Source: Bacteroidales bacterium
GTDB lineage: Bacteria > Bacteroidota > Bacteroidia > Bacteroidales > UBA932
Assembly (NCBI GenBank): GCA_017471965.1
Contig: JAFURF010000045.1
Location: 1-42,948, forward strand
DNA length: 42,948 bases
Direction: 5' to 3'
Position 1 is the stretch's first letter. Each line of letters starts with the position of its first letter. The notes beneath the pieces were generated by a model, which saw only the letters and a program-made list of their open reading frames with translations, searched no databases and was not told the origin of the DNA. Of this stretch, positions 16,037 through 24,897 are shown piece after piece. A program made the translations under genes and the position numbers.

Positions 16037-18814
16037 ATGAAGTACTTATATAGACTCATACTTCTAGCCATATATGCCGTGGCAATCTTCGTCTCCTGTA
16101 TGGAAGACGAAGGCGTCTTCGTTCCTGAAACATCCCAGAGAGGCAATATTCAGATCATCGGAGCGGTTGTCGGGTTCGACAGCAAAGTTGTCGGTACAAA
16201 GGCCTTGGGTTCGGAGGAAGACGACGAATCGCTCATCACCGAGATGACCATGTTCATATTTGACAATGCCGGCAAGGCCGTCACATCGCCCGTCACAATA
16301 AGAAACTATAACGCAAGTCCCGACGCTTTCATGATTGAGATCGGCACAGGGCAGACAGGCATAATCGGCACCTTGAACGGTCAGAAACTCGAATATGACA
16401 AGACCAATCTTAATCTGGATAAGTGCAGCATCTATATCGTTGCCAACGCCGAACACTACAAGAAGACCGATGCATCAGGAAATGAGGTATCCGTATATTC
16501 CGGAATATCAACACTTGATGAACTTCTGGCACAGACTCTCCCGCTCGAAGGATTCGAAATGCCGAGGGTAGCCGGAAAAAAGGCTGGATTCCCGATGATA
16601 GGAACGGCTGAGGACGGTACGACATTCAACCTTCTAGACGCAAGTCAGAACCAGAACACCGTCGCAACCATACCTCTCAGGAAACTATATTCCAAGGTTA
16701 CCGTCAACATCCTGGTTCATGCCGATCAGGTAGTGGCTGAACCGGAATTCGAATTGTTGAAATGGAGTGTAAAGAACAGTCCGAATCAAGTCAAACTCGG
16801 ATCGGGTACGACCGTGACATCCTACGAGGACAGTCAGGAGACTAAAAACGCGACAAATCAAATAATTACACATACGGACGCAACAGACAATCCTGATCCC
16901 GGTTCGGTGATGTCGTTTACATTCTATATGCCGGAGCATCTGGTATCTGCAGAAAAAGAAAGTTCATTCTCCTATCCGCCAGGCATACTTGACAATGATA
17001 AGCAGAAATTCAAGCCTGCACTCCTTGGAGACGGCCAGAAAGCGACATATGTGCTGATAGAAGGAATCTACACGGACCACAACGGACTGGTGAAACAGGT
17101 TGCGTACAGATTATACCTCGGTCAGAACAACTACAACGACTTCAAGGTGATCCGCAATCAGCATCTCATCAACCAGGTGACCATAAAAGGTCTTACAAAC
17201 TCCACAAACGCCATTGTGCCCGGACAGCCGGACAACATATCCGTCGACCACCGGGTGGATATCACAAATGAAGGTCTTTCCATTGCCATGGAGCGAGAGA
17301 CGCTGATGGATGCCCATTTCGAATTCCGTCCTATAGACATAACCTTATCACCGAACAGTTCGCTTACAGTCACCATTCCGGAATCCGACAGGACATGGAT
17401 TGCAATCGAGCAGAGCCAGCCGAGCGGTGCCTCACATGTTTCCGGCGTCGGCATCAGGAAGTACTTCACCACAGACCTGATAAGCACTCTGACCACAAAT
17501 AACGCAAGTGACGTAGCGGGACCTGTCCTGACATATGAGAATGATACTGATTCCGCACAGAAATACAGATTCTGGGTCTATGTGGATGAAAATCCTAATG
17601 TGTATGACAAGACCGGGCATGGGAAATTCACCGGAGAAGGCGGGGCTTATACCGTTGACCAGACTCCATCCAGAAAGGGTAAGATAGTATTTGAATTCAC
17701 TGATTCTCAAGGGACCCAGACACTCAACTACAATCTTGAGCAGAGAAATCTATGGAGGATATGGAACGGGGATTGGAACGACCAGACCGCAACCCCTGAA
17801 CCGACCCGTTACTACGACATCGAATACCACGAAGAATACCTTTACAACTATGCTGCCGATGACCCCTATGGTGCAACTACTGATGGTATGGAGTGGGGAC
17901 TGGACGGGGTTACCTTCTCCGGCAATATGGGGGATGGACTTAAGACGAAGGCCCTTGTGGCATCTTCAAGCGGAGGTTGGGCACAGGAAACCGTCAATAA
18001 CATAATCAACGGCCTCGCGCCATACTACGATTTTTATCTGACTAGAGAGGCACGGGACATCTCAGAAGATTTGGTTAATGCTGACAATGACTTTGCCGGG
18101 AGAAGATTTTCAAATGGTATAATTGATTCAGACCCAGATGGTGCCGGAAGTTATGTCGCAATCGGACAGATAAAAAGGGCATTGAACGACACCCCTAGCA
18201 GTGCAATCGAATATTGTCTTCATAAAAATCGCCGAAATCCATCTAACAGTTTAGTAACTGAAAGAAGTTGGTACCTTCCTGCCATAGACGAAATGGAACA
18301 GATAATGGTCGGAGGATATTCTGATTTTTCAGTATTCCAGAATAAGGAATACTGGTCTTGTCAGCCTGCATTCCATAAAAATTATTTCCTGTATAATACG
18401 AACTGGCTTGCATCGTGGATTGGAGGCAGTGAATCTGACACATGGGGTGACTATTATTTGGAAAATGCACAGGCTGCAAGAGCAACAAGCGCTCTTTTTA
18501 TCGGGAAAGATGTAAATGGCAATGATGTATATACATATGTAGGAAGCGGTGTTGATGAAAACATTGAGAACATTGCAGACAGTTATGACCAATATTTAAA
18601 TGCCTCTTATCAGAATCAAAGTGCAGATGTACAGGCAGTACCTGATGCAGGAGTCACCCTCACATATTGGGATGGAACCAGAAGTGGTATTTTGAGTACA
18701 CCGGTAACAAGTTCTAAAACCATTTATAAAGTACAATATGCATCTGGCTATAATGATCGCCAGAACGACATAAACCGTGTCCGGTGTGTATATAGAAGCG
18801 GAAATGTAAATTAA
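16037..18814 (+). CDS. DUF4906-type fimbrial tip lipoprotein
   Basis: The product is 925 residues long, with lipobox FVSC (Cys21). The N-terminal part looks like a fimbrillin tip protein: VVGTKALGSEEDDESLITEMTMFIF, then IPLRKLYSKVTVNILV near 215-230, and RLYLGQNNYNDFKVIRNQH near 360. The C-terminal 200 residues contain AIEYCLHKNRRN, RSWYLPAIDEMEQIM, EYWSCQPA and a closing DINRVRCVYRSGNVN. This end is typical of DUF4906 proteins and resembles the Fib_succ_major-type end of the operon A tip protein (RCVRD). Such proteins are encoded at the end of fimbrial gene sets and are thought to be tip adhesins. It closes module B1; the next gene starts 3 bp later. Confidence 0.8.
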   Translation: MKYLYRLILLAIYAVAIFVSCMEDEGVFVPETSQRGNIQIIGAVVGFDSKVVGTKALGSEEDDESLITEMTMFIFDNAGKAVTSPVTIRNYNASPDAFMIEIGTGQTGIIGTLNGQKLEYDKTNLNLDKCSIYIVANAEHYKKTDASGNEVSVYSGISTLDELLAQTLPLEGFEMPRVAGKKAGFPMIGTAEDGTTFNLLDASQNQNTVATIPLRKLYSKVTVNILVHADQVVAEPEFELLKWSVKNSPNQVKLGSGTTVTSYEDSQETKNATNQIITHTDATDNPDPGSVMSFTFYMPEHLVSAEKESSFSYPPGILDNDKQKFKPALLGDGQKATYVLIEGIYTDHNGLVKQVAYRLYLGQNNYNDFKVIRNQHLINQVTIKGLTNSTNAIVPGQPDNISVDHRVDITNEGLSIAMERETLMDAHFEFRPIDITLSPNSSLTVTIPESDRTWIAIEQSQPSGASHVSGVGIRKYFTTDLISTLTTNNASDVAGPVLTYENDTDSAQKYRFWVYVDENPNVYDKTGHGKFTGEGGAYTVDQTPSRKGKIVFEFTDSQGTQTLNYNLEQRNLWRIWNGDWNDQTATPEPTRYYDIEYHEEYLYNYAADDPYGATTDGMEWGLDGVTFSGNMGDGLKTKALVASSSGGWAQETVNNIINGLAPYYDFYLTREARDISEDLVNADNDFAGRRFSNGIIDSDPDGAGSYVAIGQIKRALNDTPSSAIEYCLHKNRRNPSNSLVTERSWYLPAIDEMEQIMVGGYSDFSVFQNKEYWSCQPAFHKNYFLYNTNWLASWIGGSESDTWGDYYLENAQAARATSALFIGKDVNGNDVYTYVGSGVDENIENIADSYDQYLNASYQNQSADVQAVPDAGVTLTYWDGTRSGILSTPVTSSKTIYKVQYASGYNDRQNDINRVRCVYRSGNVN

Positions 18815-18817
18815 CCA

Positions 18818-20056
18818 ATGAACAGACTACGCCTCATACTATCGATATCTGCCTTGCTGCTGACGTTCGTCAGCAGCATGTCTGCCTATGGCCAGTCAGC
18901 AGATGGGGCGAAGATTCATTTCAGACTGATTGAAACTCAGATAGATACAGAATACCTCTCAAACTCATACAATCTTAAACTTATAGAAAAACTTGTTTCG
19001 GGACGCTGCCGGAGGATAGACTCCCTCAGCATCTCAGCATGGTCTTCTCCTGAAGGGTCGCCTTATCTCAATGCATCTCTTGCCGAAAAACGCGCGGCGG
19101 CTCTTGAGGAGTTGATTCTGCAGACTTCAGACGGGGCTTTGAACCGAGATCAGATCCGGACCACACATTCGGCGGAAAACTGGGAGGGGCTTCTTGCTGC
19201 CGTCAGGGAAGGATATTTCCGCCACGACCGAGAGAAAGTAATCCGTATCCTGTCCGACAGGTCCATCGGTGACGAGACCCGCAAATGGCGTCTGAAGCAA
19301 CTCGACGGAGGCTATACATGGAACTTCCTGTACCGAAGATATATGCCTGTTCTAAGGCAGGCTGTCATCACAGGCATTTCATATAGTTCCTTTACCCCTC
19401 TTGTCGCATGCCTCCCGACAGAGACGATGTCCGGGAGTGCGCACCGCATGCCTGAGAACAGCCCTGGGATTGCTCTGGCGTATGACGGTGACGACCGGGA
19501 GACGACTGACGGCGGCGGTTTTGTCTTCGCCGTGAAGACCAACCTCCTTTACGATGCGGCCCTTGTGCCGAACATCGGGCTGGAATTCCATCTTGGTAAA
19601 GGCTGGGCCGCTACGGCGGGATGGAACTGTGCCTGGTGGGACAGCGACGCAGTCCACAGATACTGGAGAGTCTATGGCGGCGAGGCCGAAGTCAGGAAGT
19701 ATTTCGGAAAGACGGCCAGAAAAACCGTGCTCTCAGGCCACCACCTGGGCCTCTACGGACAGGCCTTCACATACGACTTCGAACTCGGTGGCAGAGGACA
19801 GATCAGCGACTTCAGTTACGGTGGAGGCATCGCTTACGGCTATGCTCTTCCGGTCGGCAGGTCGCTCAATCTGGATTTCTGCATAGGACTGGGCTATCTT
19901 GGCGGCGAATACAAGATATATGATCCGGAAGACGGCTGCTATGTGTGGAAGGAGACCCGACAGCGCCACTGGATGGGACCGACCAAGGCCGAAGTATCGC
20001 TTGTGTGGGTGATCGGCAGGAAAGGTCCGCAATGGGAAAAAGGAGGCAGACGATGA
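18818..20056 (+). CDS. OmpA-like/DUF3575 fusion protein, intact copy (module B2)
   Basis: The product is 412 residues long, with a Sec signal peptide ending in MSAYGQ. Residues about 60-110 carry the OmpA-like turn and helix (ISAWSSPEGSPYLNASLAEKRAAALEEL). Residues about 130-190 are the block shared with the B1 copy (ENWEGLL, RHDREKV, TRKWRLKQLDGGYTW). After a linker of roughly 45 residues comes DUF3575: FAVKTNLLYDAALVPNIGLEFHLG, RKYFGKTARKTVLSGHHLGLYGQ, and the final MGPTKAEVSLVWVIG. In operon A the same two functions are separate genes. This copy has no nonsense codon and might replace the interrupted B1 copy. The stop overlaps the next start (ATGA). Confidence 0.82.
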   Translation: MNRLRLILSISALLLTFVSSMSAYGQSADGAKIHFRLIETQIDTEYLSNSYNLKLIEKLVSGRCRRIDSLSISAWSSPEGSPYLNASLAEKRAAALEELILQTSDGALNRDQIRTTHSAENWEGLLAAVREGYFRHDREKVIRILSDRSIGDETRKWRLKQLDGGYTWNFLYRRYMPVLRQAVITGISYSSFTPLVACLPTETMSGSAHRMPENSPGIALAYDGDDRETTDGGGFVFAVKTNLLYDAALVPNIGLEFHLGKGWAATAGWNCAWWDSDAVHRYWRVYGGEAEVRKYFGKTARKTVLSGHHLGLYGQAFTYDFELGGRGQISDFSYGGGIAYGYALPVGRSLNLDFCIGLGYLGGEYKIYDPEDGCYVWKETRQRHWMGPTKAEVSLVWVIGRKGPQWEKGGRR

Positions 20057-20997
20057 GAGCGACCCTTCATAATATCATGCTCATGTCCTGTGTCATCCTG
20101 ACGCTGGCGCTCACGTCGTGTGTCCACAAGGAACTGTGCTACGACCACAGCCATGTCCTCGAAGTAGACGTCGTCTTCGACTGGCACAACGATCCGGAAG
20201 CCTCCCCGAAGTCCATGTCCCTGTACCTGTTCCCGGACGACGGCGGCAGGCCGATACGTTATGATCTTATCGGCCATGAAGGGGGAAGAATCCGACTTGA
20301 CTCGGGCACTTACGACATCATCTGTCTCAACAGTGATACAGAGAATATCGATGTCCTTGACGATTTGACATACGAGTCCTTGAGGGTAACGACAAAGGAT
20401 GCAGACGCATTACGCGGCTTGTATGCCATGGCTGCTACAATAAAAGCACCTAAAGATGATGGAGAGAGGCTGGCTGATTCTCCTGAAAATGTCTGGAGCG
20501 CTTATGCAGAAGATGTGCTGCTCAATGAATCCTATTCCAAAGTGACCTTGTACCCTGAACCGGATGTGATCAACTGTACTGTGGAAATAAAGAACGCAGA
20601 GAACTTGAAATGGATTGAGGACATCTACGGCACGCTTTCAGGCATGGCTGACGGCTTCTTCCCTCAAAGAGATGTGTTGTGTGAAGAACTCGCGACTATT
20701 GCCTTTGACTGTTCTTATGATTCTGAAAACAAGACAGTGACGGGTGCATTGTCATCTTTCGGTCACTGTCCGTCTTCTCCTAATACACACATTCTCGCTA
20801 TATATGTGACTCTTGCTGACGGCAGTCTGTGGGAATATACTTTCGATGTTACGGAACAGGTTCATGAGTCAGACGACCCGTACAATATAAAGATTGTCCT
20901 TGACAATCTCCCAATACCGAAGCCGGTAGTTAATGGTGGAGGCTTCAAGCCATCCGTAGATGAGTGGGGAAATATTGATATAAATATAAATATGTAA
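20053..20997 (+). CDS. DUF5119 fimbria-associated lipoprotein (module B2)
   Basis: The product is 314 residues long. The start at 20053 is preferred because it overlaps the preceding stop and gives the lipobox LTSC (Cys23). A standard DUF5119 N-terminus follows: CVHKELCYDHSH, VVFDWHNDPEASPKSMSLYLFPDDGG, and SGTYDIICLNSDTENI. The C-terminus GGGFKPSVDEWGNIDINI matches the end of the B1 copy at 11892. The position between the OmpA/DUF3575 fusion and two fimbrillins repeats the B1 order. Role as an outer-membrane anchor comparable to Mfa2 is inferred from position only. Confidence 0.82.
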   Translation: MRATLHNIMLMSCVILTLALTSCVHKELCYDHSHVLEVDVVFDWHNDPEASPKSMSLYLFPDDGGRPIRYDLIGHEGGRIRLDSGTYDIICLNSDTENIDVLDDLTYESLRVTTKDADALRGLYAMAATIKAPKDDGERLADSPENVWSAYAEDVLLNESYSKVTLYPEPDVINCTVEIKNAENLKWIEDIYGTLSGMADGFFPQRDVLCEELATIAFDCSYDSENKTVTGALSSFGHCPSSPNTHILAIYVTLADGSLWEYTFDVTEQVHESDDPYNIKIVLDNLPIPKPVVNGGGFKPSVDEWGNIDININM

Positions 20998-21018
20998 ACA
21001 AACAAAACTAAGTTCATT

Positions 21019-22515
21019 ATGAAAAGGTTATTAATCCTGACGGGAGTAGCGGTTCTTGCTATCGCGTCGTGTGCCAGAGATGAAATCAAGACGGTCAATA
21101 AGGGGCACGCTATTGACTTCAAGGTCGTTGAGACCAAGGGTGATGTGAAGGAAAGTGCTTATTACATGGACCATTTTTATGTTACCGCTTTCAATCTGAC
21201 TACAGATGGTCAAACACTGACTGGAGTTACTCCATTTTTCACCGATGCTTATTTCGGCAGACTTGGAGATTACTTCACATCCAATCCTGCATACTATTGG
21301 CCTGCAGACGGTTCACCTCTTTTATTCTTTGCATATACGCCAGGTGCAGATAATACTGGGGCAACCGTTACCATCAACTCTGAAAAACAGGAAATTTCAG
21401 ATTTTGCACCTGTTGCAGACATCAATCAGCAGGTTGACCTCATGACAGCCGTAGGATATGGAAACAAAGATAATGAAGCCACAGGTGTGGACTTGAACTT
21501 CAATCACAGACTTGCAAGAATACAGGTACAAGCGTATGAGAACAATGCTGAGTATAATTATTCTGTGGCAGGTGTCCGCCTTGTGAACTTTGCCTCAAAA
21601 GGAACACTCAATATTACTGCAAATACAAATGAATGGACTTTAGAAGATGAGAAGACAACATACTCCATGGAGTATGCGGATAATGTCATCAACATATATA
21701 GTGGCAGTCAGACATTGATGTATAACAGTTATTCTGAAAGAGATTACAATGATGCCTTGGTGCTTCCGCAGACCCTTACAGCATGGAATCCTGAAACAGA
21801 TCCGAATAATGATGCAGAAGGAGCATATATCGCCATCAAACTTCAGATCAAGGCTGCCGCATCAGGTACCCAGATATTCCCTGCCGCTGCAGGCGAATAT
21901 GGCTGGGCCGCAGTTCCTGTTCCTGACGGACTTGTACTGACAGCCGGAAATGTATACGCATTCAGTCTGAACCTCACTACAGGTGCAGGTTATATAGATC
22001 CAGAGGATAAAGATCCAGAAGATGACATTACCGAGACAATCCTGGGAGATGATATCATGTTTACTCTGAAGGTCAACGATGTTGAAGAACCTAGCGAAGG
22101 AGCAATTGCGCGCAGGGAACTTGAGGGCCATTGGCTGGCCAAGAAGGCACTGATAACTTATGTAAAGCAGGAGGGTTATGAAGGTACAGAAGAGCATGAC
22201 AGCTTCACGAAGGAGACAGAAGAAGAATTGAAAGTATGGTTTGGCAACAACGGATTCTATGAATTTGATGTTGATAACAATTATAACCTGACGATCATCA
22301 CTTCCAACGGAACAGTAATCCCTACATCTTTTACTGTTGACGACGATAGGAACATTTATCTTGAGGCTCTTAAAGATAAAGATACCGGTGACTATCCGAA
22401 GATAAAAATCCATGACATCAATCAGGAAGAAAAGACTTGTGTCACACTAGTTATTGATGAGAACTATTATACAGGATTTGATCGCTATGTATACTACACT
22501 TATGACAGAAAATAA
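21019..22515 (+). CDS. Fimbrillin-family lipoprotein with extra C-terminal lipocalin-like domain
   Basis: The product is 498 residues long, with lipobox IASC (Cys18). Residues about 30-325 are a fimbrillin domain: GHAIDFKVVETKG, YYWPADGSPLLFFAYTPG, DFAPVADINQQVDLMTA, VDLNFNHRLARIQVQAY and a strand AGNVYAFSLNLTTGAG. After an acidic linker (DPEDKDPEDD) the last 150 residues form a second domain that the next paralogue lacks: LEGHWLAKKALITYV, FGNNGFYEFDVDNNYN, FTVDDDRNIYLEAL and a final YYTYDRK. The repeated short strands and the opening Gly-x-Trp resemble Bacteroidales lipocalin-like domains; this is a tentative match by eye. A tip or ligand-binding role is possible. Confidence 0.75.
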   Translation: MKRLLILTGVAVLAIASCARDEIKTVNKGHAIDFKVVETKGDVKESAYYMDHFYVTAFNLTTDGQTLTGVTPFFTDAYFGRLGDYFTSNPAYYWPADGSPLLFFAYTPGADNTGATVTINSEKQEISDFAPVADINQQVDLMTAVGYGNKDNEATGVDLNFNHRLARIQVQAYENNAEYNYSVAGVRLVNFASKGTLNITANTNEWTLEDEKTTYSMEYADNVINIYSGSQTLMYNSYSERDYNDALVLPQTLTAWNPETDPNNDAEGAYIAIKLQIKAAASGTQIFPAAAGEYGWAAVPVPDGLVLTAGNVYAFSLNLTTGAGYIDPEDKDPEDDITETILGDDIMFTLKVNDVEEPSEGAIARRELEGHWLAKKALITYVKQEGYEGTEEHDSFTKETEEELKVWFGNNGFYEFDVDNNYNLTIITSNGTVIPTSFTVDDDRNIYLEALKDKDTGDYPKIKIHDINQEEKTCVTLVIDENYYTGFDRYVYYTYDRK

Positions 22516-22519
22516 TCAT

Positions 22520-22536
22520 AGGAGGTAATGAAAATG
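22520..22536 (+). promoter_or_regulatory. Unusually strong Shine-Dalgarno site deciding the start of the next fimbrillin
   Basis: AGGAGG (22520-22525) lies 2 bp before an ATG at 22528 and 8 bp before a second ATG at 22534. Only the second has normal spacing, so it is taken as the start. Most other genes in the window lack such a site, as usual in Bacteroidota. Confidence 0.55.
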
Positions 22537-23571
22537 AAAAGATATATTTTTATAACTATGGCGTTACTCGCCCTCGTTTCCTGCACTAAAGACAGTGTCA
22601 AGGAAGTAAGCAGAGGTCAGGTCATTGATTTTCATACTGCCATGACCCGCGCATCAGTCACAACCACAGATAATCTTCAGACCATCTGGGTGACTGCAAC
22701 CAATGAAAGTGAAACAAACTACTATACCGATCTCCAGTATAACCGCAATGGCAACTACTTTACTTCTGAGACATCCTACTACTGGCCTTCTGACGGCAGC
22801 ACCCTTGATTTCTATGCTTATGCTCCGTCAAAGAATCGTCTCGGAGGTACTCTTAGCATTGACAAGACCGCTCAGACACTGACAGGGTTCGCTCCTGCGG
22901 CTGAAATAAGTAACCAAGTCGACTTCATTGTAGCAAATGCAAGCGGAAGCAAAGAGAATGCAGAGACCGGAGTGGGACTCATATTTGACCATGCCCTTAC
23001 TCAGGTAGAAATCAAGGCTCTCAACTCAAATGCCGGTTATACATATAAGGTAAAAGGAGTGCGTATCGCACAGGTTGCTTCTTCCGGAGACTTTGACTTC
23101 CATACAAAACTTTGGACACCTTCTGCAAACAAAACAGAATATAAGGTGGAGTATGCTGAAGCACGTACTCTCGGCACAGAGGCAATCAGTCTCATGCCTA
23201 CAGACGGAGACAATGCCATGCTTATTCCTCAAAAACTTATTCCATGGGATACTGATGAGAAGGGCAATGAAAGTGAAGGTGCATTCATTGCTGTTCTCGT
23301 AAACATCACATCTTCTGCGGGAACTCAGGTATTTCCAAGCGAAGCAGGAGAATATGAATGGATTGCGACGCCTATTGACACAGACTGGGTACGCGGGTTC
23401 CGATACACTTACACACTCGACCTGAGGGAAGGCGGCCTCGTTGCACCTGATGTAGATCCTGTCGATCCAGAGGATCCGGATCCGTTCGGACCAGGCGAAG
23501 AGGTGCTGGGAGGAACAGTCAAGTTCACATCAAGTCATACTTCATGGACCTGGCAATATCCTGCCATATAA
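22534..23571 (+). CDS. Fimbrillin-family lipoprotein (module B2, last gene of operon B)
   Basis: The product is 345 residues long from the ATG at 22534 (347 from 22528). Lipobox LVSC gives Cys17. It is a paralogue of the gene just upstream: GQVIDFHTAMTRAS, YYWPSDGSTLDFYAYAPS, GFAPAAEISNQVDFIVA and LIFDHALTQVEIKAL line up with the same blocks there. It ends soon after an acidic linker (DPVDPEDPDPFGPGEEVLGG), at the point where the neighbour continues into its extra C-terminal domain. It is therefore either a single-domain subunit or a paralogue that has lost that domain. A bidirectional terminator follows. Confidence 0.8.
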   Translation: MKRYIFITMALLALVSCTKDSVKEVSRGQVIDFHTAMTRASVTTTDNLQTIWVTATNESETNYYTDLQYNRNGNYFTSETSYYWPSDGSTLDFYAYAPSKNRLGGTLSIDKTAQTLTGFAPAAEISNQVDFIVANASGSKENAETGVGLIFDHALTQVEIKALNSNAGYTYKVKGVRIAQVASSGDFDFHTKLWTPSANKTEYKVEYAEARTLGTEAISLMPTDGDNAMLIPQKLIPWDTDEKGNESEGAFIAVLVNITSSAGTQVFPSEAGEYEWIATPIDTDWVRGFRYTYTLDLREGGLVAPDVDPVDPEDPDPFGPGEEVLGGTVKFTSSHTSWTWQYPAI

Positions 23572-23643
23572 TTTCAGATAACTGAGAACCGGCAGTATTT
23601 CATGACAGGACATAGAGTCCCTGTTGATGACGTCGGAAAAAAT

Positions 23644-23677
23644 AACACCTGTGACAAGAAGAATTGTCACAGGTGTT
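23644..23677. terminator. Bidirectional rho-independent terminator
   Basis: A perfect 14-bp stem (23644-23657 with 23664-23677) closes a 6-base loop (GAAGAA). It lies between the convergent ends of operon B (stop at 23571) and the Rpn-type nuclease gene (stop at 23682), 4 bp from the latter. Confidence 0.88.
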
Positions 23678-23681
23678 TCTG

Positions 23682-24788
23682 TTAAATATTTACAGCCATC
23701 TCGACATCGCTGTAATCCATTTCGAGCAGTTCACTGATCTGCTCGATGCTCATCCCTTTGGAATGTAACATCCTCAATATTTCCTTCTGTCCTTCCGCTC
23801 TGCCTTCTGCCCTTCCTTCTGCCCTTCCTTCTGCTCGTCCTTCTTCGAGTCCTTCTGCTCGTCCTTCTGCACGACCTTCTGCCAGGCCTTCTTCCATTCC
23901 CTTTGCTCGTCCCTCCGCAGCACCCCGCTCCTGCGCTTCCTTTCTTGCATCTTCCAATTGTTCTGCAATGCTGTTAAGAATGTCATTACGTGTCATGATA
24001 CTTTCCTCGTATTTTAAGCGTTGTTCTACTGTCATCTTTGCAAGTTCAGACTTGACATACAGGTCCTCAATTTCCGTACCCTTGAACTTCTCCGGACAAA
24101 CCAGCATGGAGTGCATGTTCTTGATGCTGTACATCCAGATATCTTCAAGGCTCTCGCATTCCTCCTCCGTCTTGTCAAAGCCATGGAGGTCAACGAACAC
24201 CAGATTCGTGCTGTCACTCAGTTCGTCTCCTGTCTCAATATCTACATATCTATACGTGGATATGTAGGGGTTTCTCTTTGCTTGGGCGTTTTGAGATGTC
24301 CAATTGCTGAAGTTCAGGAAACTCACCACATATAACGGCTGGAAATTATAGTCCCAGCCCTTCCCGGTCTCCTTTCCGATCGTCTCCTTGTACTCTCTTT
24401 GTGCCCTTGCAGCCTGATCCATAAGGACCAGGGACGAATAGTAAATGGCTCTCTTGTAAAAATACTTCTGGCTCCAGTTCTGCATCTCCACTTGAAAACA
24501 GATTCCGTTCTCGTCTTCACAATATACATCGAAACGTGAAGACCTTTCCTCTTCAGTCATACCCGGATGCTCGGTATTCCTATACTCCAGATGAACGATG
24601 CTTGTTCCTAAAAGCCTGTTCAACAGATGGCGCAGGAGTTCTTCGCTTCCAATACGACCGAGTACGATCTTGAATCCTTTGTCAAATGTCAGATCTGCGT
24701 ACCTGTACAGTTTACCGTCAATGATCTGATAAGTGATGCCGTCAATTTCAACGAGCCTGCCTTTGGGGGTTTTAGATGAATTACTCAT
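23682..24788 (-). CDS. Rpn family PD-(D/E)XK nuclease / putative transposase with tetrapeptide-repeat tail
   Basis: The product is 368 residues long. The N-terminal two thirds match the Rpn / PDDEXK_2 family: DLTFDKGFKIVLG at about 32-44, the nuclease core D87 ... E101-x-Q103 (FDVYCEDENGICFQVEMQ), then YYSSLVLMDQA and YNFQPLYVVSFLNFSNW. Rpn proteins are recombination-promoting endonucleases that are often spread between strains. Residues 290-333 are 11 tandem tetrapeptides of the type RAEG, a common but unexplained feature of this family. The last 35 residues have a short helical motif (MSIEQISELLEM). The gene stands alone between the fimbrial locus and the housekeeping region, bounded by hairpins on both sides. 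It is intact. It could be an anti-phage or self-mobilising element; neither is shown here. Confidence 0.85.
   Translation of the reverse strand: MSNSSKTPKGRLVEIDGITYQIIDGKLYRYADLTFDKGFKIVLGRIGSEELLRHLLNRLLGTSIVHLEYRNTEHPGMTEEERSSRFDVYCEDENGICFQVEMQNWSQKYFYKRAIYYSSLVLMDQAARAQREYKETIGKETGKGWDYNFQPLYVVSFLNFSNWTSQNAQAKRNPYISTYRYVDIETGDELSDSTNLVFVDLHGFDKTEEECESLEDIWMYSIKNMHSMLVCPEKFKGTEIEDLYVKSELAKMTVEQRLKYEESIMTRNDILNSIAEQLEDARKEAQERGAAEGRAKGMEEGLAEGRAEGRAEGLEEGRAEGRAEGRAEGRAEGQKEILRMLHSKGMSIEQISELLEMDYSDVEMAVNI
23790..23921 (-). repeat. Tandem tetrapeptide-coding repeat within the Rpn-type gene
   Basis: Eleven 12-bp units encode AAEG, RAKG, MEEG, LAEG, RAEG and similar. The DNA units are nearly identical (CCTTCTGC/TCTTCGAG-type words on the plus strand), so slippage could add or remove units in frame without breaking the gene. 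Confidence 0.85.
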
Positions 24789-24897
24789 GATCTAAAAAAG
24801 TTGAATAGTTAGTAATAAGACATAATTGTCTCGAAAAACGATTCAACTCCCCCTTGCTATTCCCCGCCAAGATACAAATATTCTGATTCAATCAGTT

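Noticed and set aside
23790-23921. CRISPR-like or intergenic tandem repeat
   Set aside because: The units are 12 bp without spacers and encode the tetrapeptide tail of the Rpn-type protein in frame.
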